Source of the DNA: Oreohelix idahoensis
Taxonomy: Eukaryota; Mollusca; Gastropoda; Stylommatophora; Oreohelicidae
Length of the DNA: 64,000 nucleotides
Assembly: GCA_024509875.1 (NCBI GenBank)
Contig: JAMPIV010019873.1
Location: 1 to 64,000, forward strand
Reading direction: 5' to 3'
The translations under genes and the position numbers were made by a program. This document shows positions 30,001-42,001 of this stretch, one piece after another (position 1 is the stretch's first letter; every line of letters starts with the position of its first letter). The notes below the pieces were generated by a model. The model was not told the origin of the DNA and made no database searches. It saw only the letters and a list, made by a program, of their open reading frames with translations.

Positions 30001-33000
30001 ATTGTGGTTCGCACTATTGACCTGCCATTGAAACATCATTTTTTGATGATGCGTAGATGGCAGAGCGGATAGTGTGATTCGCTTGCATGGCTGGGCGGGG
30101 TTGTCGCACGGAAGGTCCAGTGTTCAAATCCTGGGTAAGCCACTCATGTCTGTTGTTTTTCTGTTGTCTGGTGTTCTACTTCTTTGTTTCCTGCGAGTGC
30201 CTGATAACATACCTTTATATTTGTTTCATATTAATTTACTGTTTACAGGCCTCAGGTTTCCCTCCCTTATTTGTAATAAATGTTTGTACAATACCAAACC
30301 TACCCACTATCCTGTTCTCACTGTTCTAGTCTACTATCATTTACTGGACACAGTATTAAGGTCCTAAGGGTCTTGTTGGATTCGGCCTATACTGCTTGAT
30401 AGAAATACAACAGAAGTGATTGCGTCATTAATAGGCTGAACTGCCCATGGAGGACTTCTGGTGTCGTGTATTGTGGTTCGCACTATTGACCTGCCATTGA
30501 AACATCATTTTTTGATGATGCGTAGATGGCAGAGCGGATAGTGTGATTCGCTTGCATGGCTGGGCGGGGTTGTCGCACGGAAGGTCCAGTGTTCAAATCC
30601 TGGGTAAGCCACTCATGTCTGTTGTTTTTCTGTTGTCTGGTGTTCTACTTCTTTGTTTCCTGCGAGTGCCTGATAACATACCTTTATATTTGTTTCATAT
30701 TAATTTACTGTTTACAGGCCTCAGGTTTCCCTCCCTTATTTGTAATAAATGTTTGTACAATACCAAACCTACCCCACTATCCTGTTCTCACTGTTCTAGT
30801 CTACTATCATTTACTGGACACAGTATTAAGGTCCTAAGGGTCTTGTTGGATTCGGCCTATACTGCTTGATAGAAATACAACAGAAGTGATTGCGTCATTA
30901 ATAGGCTGAACTGCCCATGGAGGACTTCTGGTGTCGTGTATTGTGGTTCGCACTATTGACCTGCCATTGAAACATCATTTTTTGATGATGCGTAGATGGC
31001 AGAGCGGATAGTGTGATTCGCTTGCATGGCTGGGCGGGGTTGTCGCACGGAAGGTCCAGTGTTCAAATCCTGGGTAAGCCACTCATGTCTGTTGTTTTTC
31101 TGTTGTCTGGTGTTCTACTTCTTTGTTTCCTGCGAGTGCCTGATAACATACCTTTATATTTGTTTCATATTAATTTACTGTTTACAGGCCTCAGGTTTCC
31201 CTCCCTTATTTGTAATAAATGTTTGTACAATACCAAACCTACCCACTATCCTGTTCTCACTGTTCTAGTCTACTATCATTTACTGGACACAGTATTAAGG
31301 TCCTAAGGGTCTTGTTGGATTCGGCCTATACTGCTTGATAGAAATACAACAGAAGTGATTGCGTCATTAATAGGCTGAACTGCCCATGGAGGACTTCTGG
31401 TGTCGTGTATTGTGGTTCGCACTATTGACCTGCCATTGAAACATCATTTTTTGATGATGCGTAGATGGCAGAGCGGATAGTGTGATTCGCTTGCATGGCT
31501 GGGCGGGGTTGTCGCACGGAAGGTCCAGTGTGTTCAAATCCTGGGTAAGCCACTCATGTCTGTTGTTTTTCTGTTGTCTGGTGTTCTACTTCTTTGTTTC
31601 CTGCGAGTGCCTGATAACATACCTTTATATTTGTTTCATATTAATTTACTGTTTACAGGCCTCAGGTTTCCCTCCCTTATTTGTAATAAATGTTTGTACA
31701 ATACCAAACCTACCCACTATCCTGTTCTCACTGTTCTCGTCTACTATCATTTACTGGACACAGTATTAAGGTCCTAAGGGTCTTGTTGGATTCGGCCTAT
31801 ACTGCTTGATAGAAATACAACAGAAGTGATTGCGTCATTAATAGGCTGAACTGCCCATGGAGGACTTCTGGTGTCGTGTATTGTGGTTCGCACTATTGAC
31901 CTGCCATTGAAACATCATTTTTTGATGATGCGTAGATGGCAGAGCGGATAGTGTGATTCGCTTGCATGGCTGGGCGGGGTTGTCGCACGGAAGGTCCAGT
32001 GTTCAAATCCTGGGTAAGCCACTCATGTCTGTTGTTTTTCTGTTGTCTGGTGTTCTACTTCTTTGTTTCCTGCGAGTGCCTGATAACATACCTTTATATT
32101 TGTTTCATATTAATTTACTGTTTACAGGCCTCAGGTTTCCCTCCCTTATTTGTAATAAATGTTTGTACAATACCAAACCTACCCACTATCCTGTTCTCAC
32201 TGTTCTAGTCTACTATCATTTACTGGACACAGTATTAAGGTCCTAAGGGTCTTGTTGGATTCGGCCTATACTGCTTGATAGAAATACAACAGAAGTGATT
32301 GCGTCATTAATAGGCTGAACTGCCCATGGAGGACTTCTGGTGTCGTGTATTGTGGTTCGCACTATTGACCTGCCATTGAAACATCATTTTTTGATGATGC
32401 GTAGATGGCAGAGCGGATAGTGTGATTCGCTTGCATGGCTGGGCGGGGTTGTCGCACGGAAGGTCCAGTGTTCAAATCCTGGGTAAGCCACTCATGTCTG
32501 TTGTTTTTCTGTTGTCTGGTGTTCTACTTCTTTGTTTCCTGCGAGTGCCTGATAACATACCTTTATATTTGTTTCATATTAATTTACTGTTTACAGGCCT
32601 CAGGTTTCCCTCCCTTATTTGTAATAAATGTTTGTACAATACCAAACCTACCCACTATCCTGTTCTCACTGTTCTAGTCTACTATCATTTACTGGACACA
32701 GTATTAAGGTCCTAAGGGTCTTGTTGGATTCGGCCTATACTGCTTGATAGAAATACAACAGAAGTGATTGCGTCATTAATAGGCTGAACTGCCCATGGAG
32801 GACTTCTGGTGTCGTGTATTGTGGTTCGCACTATTGACCTGCCATTGAAACATCATTTTTTTGATGATGCGTAGATGGCAGAGCGGATAGTGTGATTCGC
32901 TTGCATGGCTGGGCGGGGTTGTCGCACGGAAGGTCCAGTGTTCAAATCCTGGGTAAGCCACTCATGTCTGTTGTTTTTCTGTTGTCTGGTGTTCTACTTC

Positions 33001-33994
33001 TTTGTTTCCTGCGAGTGCCTGATAACATACCTTTATATTTGTTTCATATTAATTTACTGTTTACAGGCCTCAGGTTTCCCTCCCTTATTTGTAATAAATG
33101 TTTGTACAATACCAAACCTACCCACTATCCTGTTCTCACTGTTCTAGTCTACTATCATTTACTGGACACAGTATTAAGGTCCTAAGGGTCTTGTTGGATT
33201 CGGCCTATACTGCTTGATAGAAATACAACAGAAGTGATTGCGTCATTAATAGGCTGAACTGCCCATGGAGGACTTCTGGTGTCGTGTATTGTGGTTCGCA
33301 CTATTGACCTGCCATTGAAACATCATTTTTGATGATGCGTAGATGGCAGAGCGGATAGTGTGATTCGCTTGCATGGCTGGGCGGGGTTGTCGCACGGAAG
33401 GTCCAGTGTTCAAATCCTGGGTAAGCCACTCATGTCTGTTGTTTTTTCTGTTGTCTGGTGTTCTACTTCTTTGTTTCCTGCGAGTGCCTGATAACATACC
33501 TTTATATTTGTTTCATATTAATTTACTGTTTACAGGCCTCAGGTTTCCCTCCCTTATTTGTAATAAATGTTTGTACAATACCAAACCTACCCACTATCCT
33601 GTTCTCACTGTTCTAGTCTACTATCATTTACTGGACACAGTATTAAGGTCCTAAGGGTCTTGTTGGATTCGGCCTATACTGCTTGATAGAAATACAACAG
33701 AAGTGATTGCGTCATTAATAGGCTGAACTGCCCATGGAGGACTTCTGGTGTCGTGTATTGTGGTTCGCACTATTGACCTGCCATTGAAACATCATTTTTT
33801 GATGATGCGTAGATGGCAGAGCGGATAGTGTGATTCGCTTGCATGGCTGGGCGGGGTTGTCGCACGGAAGGTCCAGTGTTCAAATCCTGGGTAAGCCACT
33901 CATGTCTGTTGTTTTTCTGTTGTCTGGTGTTCTACTTCTTTGTTTCCTGCGAGTGCCTGATAACATACCTTTATATTTGTTTCATATTAATTTA
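1..33994. repeat. ~470-bp satellite array, 72 full units plus a truncated 73rd
   Basis: Head-to-tail units of 468-476 bp, phased here on ATGGCT(G/A)GGC, start at 1, 471, 941, 1410, 2350 and so on to 33373 and 33842. The units are nearly identical, differing by scattered single-base changes and small indels. The first unit starts at base 1, so the left end of the array is not in the window. The last unit breaks off after the TTTA at 33991-33994. Each unit gives the same short open frames (80 and 97 codons plus, 61-62 codons minus). They overlap one another, are broken by 1-2 bp indels in several units and match no protein family I know, so I treat them as by-products of the repeat. The unit includes a tRNA-like promoter module annotated separately. 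Composition is mixed rather than AT-simple. Its place on the chromosome cannot be told from the sequence. Confidence 0.97.
435..544 (+). promoter_or_regulatory. tRNA-like Pol III promoter module (representative copy, unit 1/2 junction)
   Basis: The A box TGGCAGAGCGG at 442-452 fits the consensus TRGYNNANNNG. The B box GTTCAAATCC at 506-515 fits GWTCRANNC. Fifty-three bases separate them, which is long for an ordinary tRNA but acceptable for class II tRNA-like or SINE heads. A run of five T at 540-544, about 25 bases after the B box, could end Pol III transcription and give an RNA of roughly 110 nt. CCAG before and CTGG after the B-box loop can pair as a T-arm-like stem, but the acceptor stem does not close, so this is not a working tRNA. 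The same three elements recur in essentially every satellite unit; the last A box is near 33815. Activity is inferred, not shown. Confidence 0.6.
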
Positions 33995-34193
33995 AACCAA
34001 TGTTAACACTGCTAGAGCACTTGTAACAACCTAAGCATGAACGGAAGGGACATTTTTATTTTATTTTGCCTCGTTTTGGCGAGGCGCGTCACTAGTTCAA
34101 AAGGTGAAAAAGTGAGTTGAATTTGAATGTACGTGGAAAATGATCATCGGTAAAGAGTGTTCACCGTTGGTATGCAATAAATCAGTATGACAC
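33995..34193. other. Satellite/transposon junction segment
   Basis: The sequence departs from the satellite after 33994 and runs into the Tc1-like coding fragment. It may include the 5' untranslated part of that transposon, but no left terminal inverted repeat can be found. No gene is seen. Confidence 0.5.
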
Positions 34194-34220
34194 GTGGTCG
34201 AAATGATCACTGCATTAGCC

Positions 34221-34394
34221 ATGTCACCAAGGCGAAGTCTCAGCACTGTAGACCGTGGTCGAGCCATGGCATGGATTCAGGATGGTCAATCTGTTCGTCA
34301 TGTTGCAAGACGTTTAGCAGTGTCCCACTCTACCATTCAGAGACTTCTTGAGAGATTTCAAGCTACCGGACATTTGGAAAATCGACCCTGCTCA

Positions 34395-34409
<15 letters not shown>
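34221..34409 (+). pseudogene. Tc1-like transposase, N-terminal DNA-binding domain only
   Basis: The frame starting MSPRRSLSTVDRGRAMAW contains the paired-type helix-turn-helix of Tc1 transposases, with SVRHVARRLAVSHSTIQRLL followed by FQATGHLENRP. Full Tc1 transposases are about 340 residues. Here homology stops about 60 residues in, the frame ends at a TAA, and the DDE catalytic domain is absent. An ATG 27 bases upstream in the same frame also exists, but MSPRR is the usual family start. The piece joins almost directly to a Tc1-type right end, so the element is internally deleted. It cannot encode an active transposase. Confidence 0.85.
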
Positions 34410-34687
<278 letters not shown>

Positions 34688-34689
<2 letters not shown>

Positions 34690-34915
34690 TAATTTCCTAT
34701 CTTTCGTACCTTTTTGCTCCGCAGTGAATATGTATAGTTAGGTGTTGTTTCGTAGCGATTAGAGTTAGAATTAGGGTTAGGATTTGTGTTAGGGTTAGTG
34801 TTAACCATAATACTAACCCTAATCCTAACCGTAATCCTAACCCTAACTGCTACGAAACAACACCTAACTACATATATTCACTGCGGACCAAAAAGGCACG
34901 AAAGATAGGAAATTA

Positions 34916-34917
<2 letters not shown>
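34688..34917. mobile_element. Foldback MITE with telomere-like core, copy 1
   Basis: This is a 230-bp near-perfect palindrome. The outer arms of about 69 bp start GGTAATTTCCTATCTTTCG and end with the reverse complement. The inner parts are degenerate TTAGGG-type repeats on the left and CCCTAA-type repeats on the right, meeting near GTTAACC around 34800. It sits inside a (TA)n array, so a TA target duplication is possible but cannot be proved. No coding capacity. A second copy in the opposite orientation lies at 37284-37495. Confidence 0.85.

Positions 34918-34997
<80 letters not shown>
34918..34997. repeat. (TA)n microsatellite
   Basis: An 80-bp pure TA run that continues the array interrupted by the foldback element. 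Confidence 0.97.
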
Positions 34998-34999
<2 letters not shown>

Positions 35000-35069
35000 C
35001 AGTTATGCCCACTGCATCGTACGCGGTAACATCCACCTCGGGTACCTAATACTTTAAGTACCCCCCTTT

Positions 35070-35095
35070 CCCCCCCCCCCCCCCCCCCCCCCCCC
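35070..35095. repeat. Poly-C tract
   Basis: Twenty-six consecutive C on the plus strand, preceded by CCCCCCTTT. Length is likely to vary and sequencing accuracy is uncertain here. Confidence 0.9.
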
Positions 35096-36049
<954 letters not shown>

Positions 36050-36051
36050 GC

Positions 36052-36685
36052 AACAGTAAGGAACCAGAAGTTAGAACAGACAGACAGATTTACTTACCTA
36101 GGATGCACAGTAACACCTGACGGCGGAACAAGCAAGGACATTAACAACAGAATGAATAAAGCGAGAACAGCCTTTGCTGTTCTCAACAACATTTGGAAGT
36201 CTTCCCAGTACAGCACAAACACCAAATTAAGACTGTATGAGAGCTGTGTACTTTCTGTGCTTCTCTATGGTGCGGAATGTTGGAGAGTAACAGAGAAGGA
36301 AATGTCAAAACTGTCCTCCTTCCACACAATCTGCCTAAGGACAATTCTCCGAATCTTTTGGCCAAACACCATCAGCAACCAAGAACTACTTATTCGGAGT
36401 AACCAGGAGGACATGCACACCATCATAGCTGGCAGACGATGGAGTTGGATTGGCCACGTCCTCAGAAGGGACCCTGATACCATCACAAGAACAGCTATGC
36501 TATGGACCCCCGAGGGAAAGCGAAAGAGAGGCCGACCAAAAACAACTTGGCGGAGAACTGTGGAAGCTGAGATGCAAAGAATGAACCACAGTTGGGGCAC
36601 TGTACGAAGGATGGCCGCCGACCGAGCAAAGTGGAATCAATTTGTTGCTGCCCTACAAGACGCCACCAGGCGTGATGGCCGCTGA
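36052..36685 (+). pseudogene. RTE-A ORF, C-terminal domain only
   Basis: About 210 residues lie in one open frame ending at TGA 36683-36685. Recognisable blocks in order are [13 protein letters not shown], then [19 protein letters not shown], then [11 protein letters not shown], then [20 protein letters not shown]. These are the segments that follow the reverse transcriptase core in many invertebrate LINE polyproteins. The catalytic RT and endonuclease domains are missing because of 5' truncation. The frame reads through from the TA microsatellite by chance, so the upstream start codon at 35771 is not real. The frame itself has no internal stop, so this copy is fairly young. Confidence 0.85.
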
Positions 36686-36721
36686 CTGCTTTGACGGTTG
36701 GTGGTTATGGATCAAAGAAGA
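36052..36721 (+). mobile_element. RTE-A retrotransposon, 5'-truncated copy 1
   Basis: A 670-bp 3' fragment of a non-LTR retrotransposon. It is flanked by an 11-bp direct repeat, ATATATTGGGC at 36041-36051 and 36722-36732, which is the expected target-site duplication. The 3' end carries a short GAA-rich tail (ATCAAAGAAGAA) without poly-A, as RTE-type elements do. A second copy of the same family is split across 41753-41847 and 46519-47040. Confidence 0.85.
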
Positions 36722-36732
36722 ATATATTGGGC

Positions 36733-37283
36733 GGCAAAAGAACTGTTCGCCTATGATGACAAATGCCCTAGAGCCGACTCTGAATGTAGGAATAACGAGC
36801 CATGTCGTAAACATTCTTAACACAGTCGGTGTGTGATAAATAAGTGTTGATCTTCCCGAAACTTTACGAGACTCTACCTTTGCCCTCAAATCTTTTTTCA
36901 TTACCAGACCTTTTTTTTTTTAGTCTGAGATTTCCGCTACAGCGATCGATTTCTAGGAATAAGCAGGTCTACTTCTAAACCAAGGCAAGACCCTAGAAAT
37001 CATAAAGTAGACGTGTGTTAGGAAGGCAGTGAGACTGACAGCAGATATTGTTCACAAGAAAGTTAAGTCATTTTCTGGGTGACTGCATACAACTACAATG
37101 TACGTGTTAATGCCGTCACGTATTTTTTACACTGAGCAACTGTTGTATGAGCAGGGAAAGGAAGGGGGAGAGACTAAAACGAAAGCCAAAAATAAACTTA
37201 AAATGAGGTGGGGGTGGGGGCTAGGACAAGGGAAAAAGAGGAGGGAGAAAAAATGACAAGTATTTTCCGGAGTAATAAAAGAG
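36733..37283. other. No gene recognised
   Basis: Low-complexity G/A-rich stretches (37141-37260) and a short T run at 36911-36920. No supported coding region. Confidence 0.5.
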
Positions 37284-37495
37284 GGTAATTTCCTATCTTT
37301 CGTACCTTTTTGGTCCGCAGTGAATATATGTAGTTAGGTGTTGTTTCGTAGCAGTTAGGGTTAGGATTAGGGTTAGTATTATGGTTAACACTAACCCTAA
37401 CACAAACCCTAATTCTAACCCTAAGCGCTACGAAACAACACCTAACTATACATATTCATTGCGGAGCAAACAGGTACGAAAGATAGGAAATTACC
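37284..37495. mobile_element. Foldback MITE with telomere-like core, copy 2
   Basis: A 212-bp palindrome matching copy 1 (34688-34917) in reverse orientation. It has the same arms (GGTAATTTCC...GGAAATTACC) and the same head-to-head TTAGGG/CCCTAA-like core around GGTTAACAC. It is about 18 bp shorter through loss inside the core. No TA duplication is seen at its edges. Confidence 0.85.
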
Positions 37496-37565
37496 TGAAA
37501 GAGAACAGACTGAAGAGAAAGAAAGAAAAAAAAGGAAGAAAGAAAGAAAAAGGAAGAAAGAGATT
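37496..37565. repeat. GAAA-rich purine tract
   Basis: About 70 bp composed almost only of A and G (GAAAGAAAAAAAAGGAAG type) on the plus strand. No other feature. Confidence 0.7.
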
Positions 37566-37788
37566 CCGCTCGCGACTTTAGGAAGACAGAAAGAATAGGA
37601 CCAATGTTTGACGAAGTACATGCCAAATTGTTTCGTTCACTTTTTCTTCCGTCACTCCTCTTAGTCAGCTTTCACTCGACCATCACTACTACATTCTCAT
37701 CCCGTCACTATATTTTCTTTACGCCGTCATCGACCGAGGTTATCTTGTCACACCTCGTCACCCAACATGGTTGACTTGACCGCCTGGC

Positions 37789-38037
37789 ATGGTATCCAAG
37801 GACAAGTATAATGATCTGATAACGGACTTGAGATACGATGGGTTCATTGCAAGGGTCATGGCTGTTGAGGTAGGTGCAAGAGGTCTCATGGCTGCCTCAG
37901 TGTATGATCTACTGAAACTGTTGGGTTTGAAAGGACGGTCAAGAACAAGGGCACTTAAGAGGCTCAGCGAAACTGAGGAAAGGGCATCGTGCTGGCTGTG
38001 GAACAACCGCAACGGGCTATGGAACTCGGGACAGTAA
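37789..38037 (+). pseudogene. LINE C-terminal tail fragment
   Basis: The frame reads YNDLITDLRYDG, then AVEVGARGLMAASVYDLLK, then LGLKGRSRTRALKRLSE, then ERASCWLW. This resembles the extreme C-terminus of a family of invertebrate and fish LINE polyproteins, in which an (I/V)EVGARG motif precedes a helix and a terminal WLW. Only about 80 residues remain. No RT core is nearby, so this is a short 3' remnant of a family different from RTE-A and RTE-B. The assignment rests on recalled family pattern and needs a profile search. Confidence 0.6.
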
Positions 38038-38199
38038 TTTGTTTTCAACATAGGAGTTACTTTCACGATTGCATCCAGCTGGCAGAAAATAGGAGTGAAG
38101 TTGAAAGCTGCAACCAAGGTGGAGTGGGTTCAATTCTCTGCACAAGACAACAGGAGGCTGACACTTGCAAGTCATGACCCAAGTGGGCCCGTCCCTCCC

Positions 38200-40833
38200 C
38201 CCCCCTCCCTTTAGAGTTTAAAGGAGATTAAGGGGCCGAAACACTTGATCGATTGGGGGCTACATCTGATGATCAGATTGCTTCCTGTTGTATCGCTCTG
38301 TACAGAGTTTCATTTCATCTTTTGTTTGCAGGGCAGACATCGCTATCCAGATGGTACAATACAGATTAAGTTAACATCTGGTTGATGATGGTCGTCAGAA
38401 CCATTGATAGATAGGCAAAGTAATCTTCTTCACACCAGCCAGCAAGTGGTGATAATCACAAATTTATGTCGCTGATTTAAGATAACGAATGTTTATTTCA
38501 TGGACATAGCCTGCAAAAAAGATGTAACTTTAAGTGTTGGTTTCATCAGTCTGGACGCTACATACACTGCATTTAAATGATGCCGCTAGTTCCGGTCAGA
38601 CGATGAATGAGTAGGATGTGACGTGCAAAAATACGGCCCATCTTTAAGTTGTCGCGAATTACAATCTTGAGTATTGGGACAGGAGGAAATGATATAATCG
38701 ATTTCAGCAGATAGCTGGTGGTAATAAACAACTAGGGGATTATAACAACTTTGGAGAAGAGTTACCAGATCTAATAATTAGGACAGGTCAGTGATATAAT
38801 GACTTTGGTAATTATAACATTTAGAGGGGCAATACCTTATACGGCCAGGTAATAATGTTCAGATGAGTAGTGGGGATAACCCCTAATAAAAAGCAGACTC
38901 CTTACCTTAGGGGTTGGTTTGAAATTAGAATATTAAACTAAACTTGAGTCTCACCCAACAGAACCTCACGGAGTGACATTTGCACTTAATTATGATTGGG
39001 TGTTACCCAACAGAACCCCACACGGCTAATTTGTGTGAGGCAGAAATTCAGCGTAAAACCTGGCACGGTTTAAGATTTTCGCACTGCATTCCATCTTCGT
39101 CAAGGAGATATCCCAGACAGCCAAGATACATAGTAGTATTAAGGATTCCACTACATAACAGGTGAAAGAACTATGAGTCCCTCTTAAAATTAAAAATAGG
39201 AGCAAACTTCAGTGTTAATAATTAGTGCTCCAAGTCATAGGAACTTTCTTCACGTGTCAACAGTTGTAAATCTAACTCACAGAGACCTCTGTAGCTTAAA
39301 CAGCTGCAGTATCCGCATTTACGACGGCATCTTGTGCATCAGTCTTTTGGGATAAGTTGTAACATGTACATTTTATTAATTTTTATTTGCTTTTTAACAT
39401 GTATCAATTACTTATTAAATACGGTATCATGTGGGGGGTGGGGGGCTGGATGCCTCATCATATAAAAGAACTGCCACATAAACCACCACTGAGAGAGCTG
39501 GTGACTGCTAGGTTTCATAACAAGAAACCAATAGCAGAGGTAGCCCCAGGCTCCATTGGAAGTAGGGAGTGAATGATGATAACATCATGGTGTGTATTTA
39601 TTTATTATGCCCACCTTTTAAATTAAGTTTTATATGTATATTTATATATGTATAGAATTAGTGTGCAGTCATTTGCTCTCTTAAAGCACTTTCATCTGAC
39701 TCAGTAGGTTGAGATTTAATGCTCAGGGGTGTTGGGCAAAATTTTGAGGAAGATGAAATGGTGACGGAAACCGGAGGTCACCTGATGTTTGCATCAGGAG
39801 ACATGAGACTTAAAAGAGGTATTAGTTTCCTCTCAGTTTTTGGTACCAGCTGCCAGACGTTGATCAACAACAGACGGGTTTTGAGGACACGTGACGAAGC
39901 AACCTGAGCGGTTACCCTGGCCTTGCTGCAAGGGACGTGCTGCTGCCAAAATGTTCGACACTTTATGGGGAACCAGCTGTGACTGAACCAGCATCCAGCT
40001 GACCTCACACCGCTAGTTAAGAAAATACTGGCTCAGCTCATGAACTCTAATTTTCGAAACCACCATCTTATGAAGAACATTTAACTGTTTGTTTTTCTGG
40101 ACAAAAATCCATCTGATTCAATTTAACCTTCTTAAGCAAATAACTCACTTTTAAATATGTTGTTATATACAAATAGAAATTATTAGTTGAGTTGATCAAT
40201 TAACTGAGTGAATCAGATGTCTGTACCCGTATGACTTTTCTTTTTAAATACATATAGATACACAGTTATACAAATTAATATTTTTCTGAATCACCTTCAG
40301 CTGGGGGATCATAAAATATGAGTCTAAACATATTTTCTCACCGAAGTGGTCGGAGAATAATACGTTTATGACAACTTAGACGACTCAGTTGTTGTACCTG
40401 TCATTCTATAAATTCCTGTGAGACTCCCTAAAGTAGAAGCATAATTCTTCTATTTATATCTCTGCCAAGAGTAATCTTGAGAGAAAGTTGGTACTTTTTG
40501 AAAACCCTCATCCTTGTACTCAAAGTCTGACCATTAATGGACCACCACTGCAGAGCAGGGGAAACAACCCACGACACAATGCTTCCTAAAGCGTGTCATA
40601 AGAACAGACTAATATGAAGTATGGGGGTTTGACACAAGCTTCTAAAAGGACTAAATTGACAGTAAAATTGACTACATGTTCCTTAAGAAGTGAGACTGAC
40701 AGAAAGACAGAGACACGGACAAACAAATGGACGAACGGACTGATAGAAAGGCAGGTAGGTAGGTTTAAAACATTTCATTCATGCAATTAAGAAAAATAAC
40801 GAGCATCATGTTTTGTCCAAAATAGAATAAGTG
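38200..40833. other. 2.6-kb region with no gene recognised
   Basis: AT-rich sequence with only short unconvincing frames. Minor features are a C-rich stretch near 38198-38213, an AGGT run near 40750, and a GAATGATGATAA end near 39570 that could be the tail of an old retroposon. Confidence 0.5.
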
Positions 40834-41752
40834 ATTGTGCTTTGTTGAAGGGCTCAGGATAAAACCTGCTTTGTTGTAGGATTTAGGATAAAATATGTGC
40901 TTTGTTTAAGGGTTCAGGATAAAATATGTGCTTTGTTGTAGGGTTCAGGATAAAGTATATGCTTTGTTGAAGGGTTCATGATAAAATCTGCTTTGTTGAT
41001 GGGTTCCAACTAAAATCTGCTTTGTTGAAGGGTTCAGGATAAAATCTGTGTTTTGTTGATGGGTTCTGAGTAAAATCTGCTTTATTGAAGGGTTCAGGAT
41101 AAAACCTTTGTTGAAGGATTGAGGATAAAATCTGTGTTTTGTTGATTGGTTCAGGATAAAATCTGTGTTTTGTTGATGGGTTCTTACTAAAATTTGCTTT
41201 GTTGAAGAGTTCAGGATAAAATCTGTTTTGTTGAAGGATTGAGGATAAAATCTGTGTTTTGTTGATGGGTTCAGGATAAAATCTGTTTTGTTGAAGAATT
41301 GAGGATAAAATCTGTGTTTTGTTGAAGGGTTCAGGATAAAATCTGTGTTTGTTGATGGGTTCTGGATAAAATCTGTTTTGTTGATGGGTTCAGAATAAAA
41401 TCTGTGTTTTGTTGATAAGTTCAGGATAAAATCTGTTTTGTTGAAGAGTTCAGGATAAAATCTGCTTTGTTTATCTGTGTTTTGTTGAAGGTTTAAGGAT
41501 AAAATCTGTACTTTGTTGAAGGATTCAGGATAAAATATGTGTTTTGTTGAAGGGTTCAGGATAAAATCTGCTTTGTTGAAGGGTTCAGGATAAAATCTGT
41601 TCATTGTTGATGGGTTTAGGATAAAACTTGTGTTGTTAATGGGTTCAGGATAAAATATGTGCTTTGTTGATACATTCAGGATAAAATCTGTGCTTTGTTG
41701 AAAGGTTAAAAAAAATTGCATGCGCTTTTCTGAAGGGTTAAAGATACAATCT
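40834..41752. repeat. ~31-bp minisatellite, left part
   Basis: Degenerate tandem units of about 31 bp of the form AAAATCTGTGCTTTGTTGAA followed by GGGTTCAGGAT, roughly 29 copies with base changes and small indels. A 258-codon minus-strand frame (40945-41721) crosses it only because the unit rarely makes stops on that strand; its product is a simple Phe-Asn-Lys/Pro-Ser-Thr repeat. The array resumes at 47041 after a nested insertion. Confidence 0.9.
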
Positions 41753-41847
41753 TACGGCGGAACAAGCTAGGATATCAAAAACAGAATGAATAAAGCGAGA
41801 ACAGCCTTTCCTAGTCTCAACAACATCTGGAAGTCTTCCCAGTACAG
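41753..41847 (+). mobile_element. RTE-A copy 2, 5' piece
   Basis: Ninety-five bp matching RTE-A copy 1 from about 36119 (ACGGCGGAACAAGC onward) to TTCCCAGTACAG. The copy is interrupted here by RTE-B and continues at 46519. It is 5'-truncated and lies inside the 31-bp minisatellite, flanked overall by a 13-bp duplication. Confidence 0.88.
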
Positions 41848-42001
41848 ACTATCCTATCGGCTGTCTTCCTCCTGGCCTGGTTCCATTCTAGTCCTCGATC
41901 CTTCAAAGATTGTCTAATGTTGTCCTCCCAGCGGACTCTGGGTCGTCCTCGGGGTCTGGATCCTTGGCTCTTTGTTTCCCATGCTTGTTGTGGTATCCGA
42001 T
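41848..42001 (-). pseudogene. RTE-B polyprotein C-terminal piece
   Basis: The minus-strand frame reads RIPQQAWETKSQ, then SRPRGRPRVRWEDNIRQ, then GLEWNQARRKTADR. It is the natural continuation of the RT frame that stops at 43571, with GED before the break and RIPQQ after it. The two are separated by the 42002-43567 insertion. The frame ends at the 12-bp target duplication. Confidence 0.85.

Noticed and set aside
1..33994. Dozens of 61-103-codon frames repeated through the array, one with membrane-like segments, as a tandem gene family
   Set aside because: They overlap on both strands and in several frames, have identical nucleotide conservation in all codon positions, are broken by random indels in some units and resemble no known family. 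They follow from the repeat itself.
1..33994. 5S rRNA, histone or snRNA tandem cluster
   Set aside because: The unit lacks any recognisable 5S, histone or spliceosomal RNA sequence.
34730..34860. A chromosome end or fusion scar marked by telomere repeats
   Set aside because: The motifs are degenerate, lie within a mobile palindrome and recur at 37284-37495, so they belong to the element.
40945..41721. 258-codon minus-strand protein
   Set aside because: It lies wholly in the 31-bp minisatellite; the product is a decayed simple repeat and the frame survives only through a low stop frequency.
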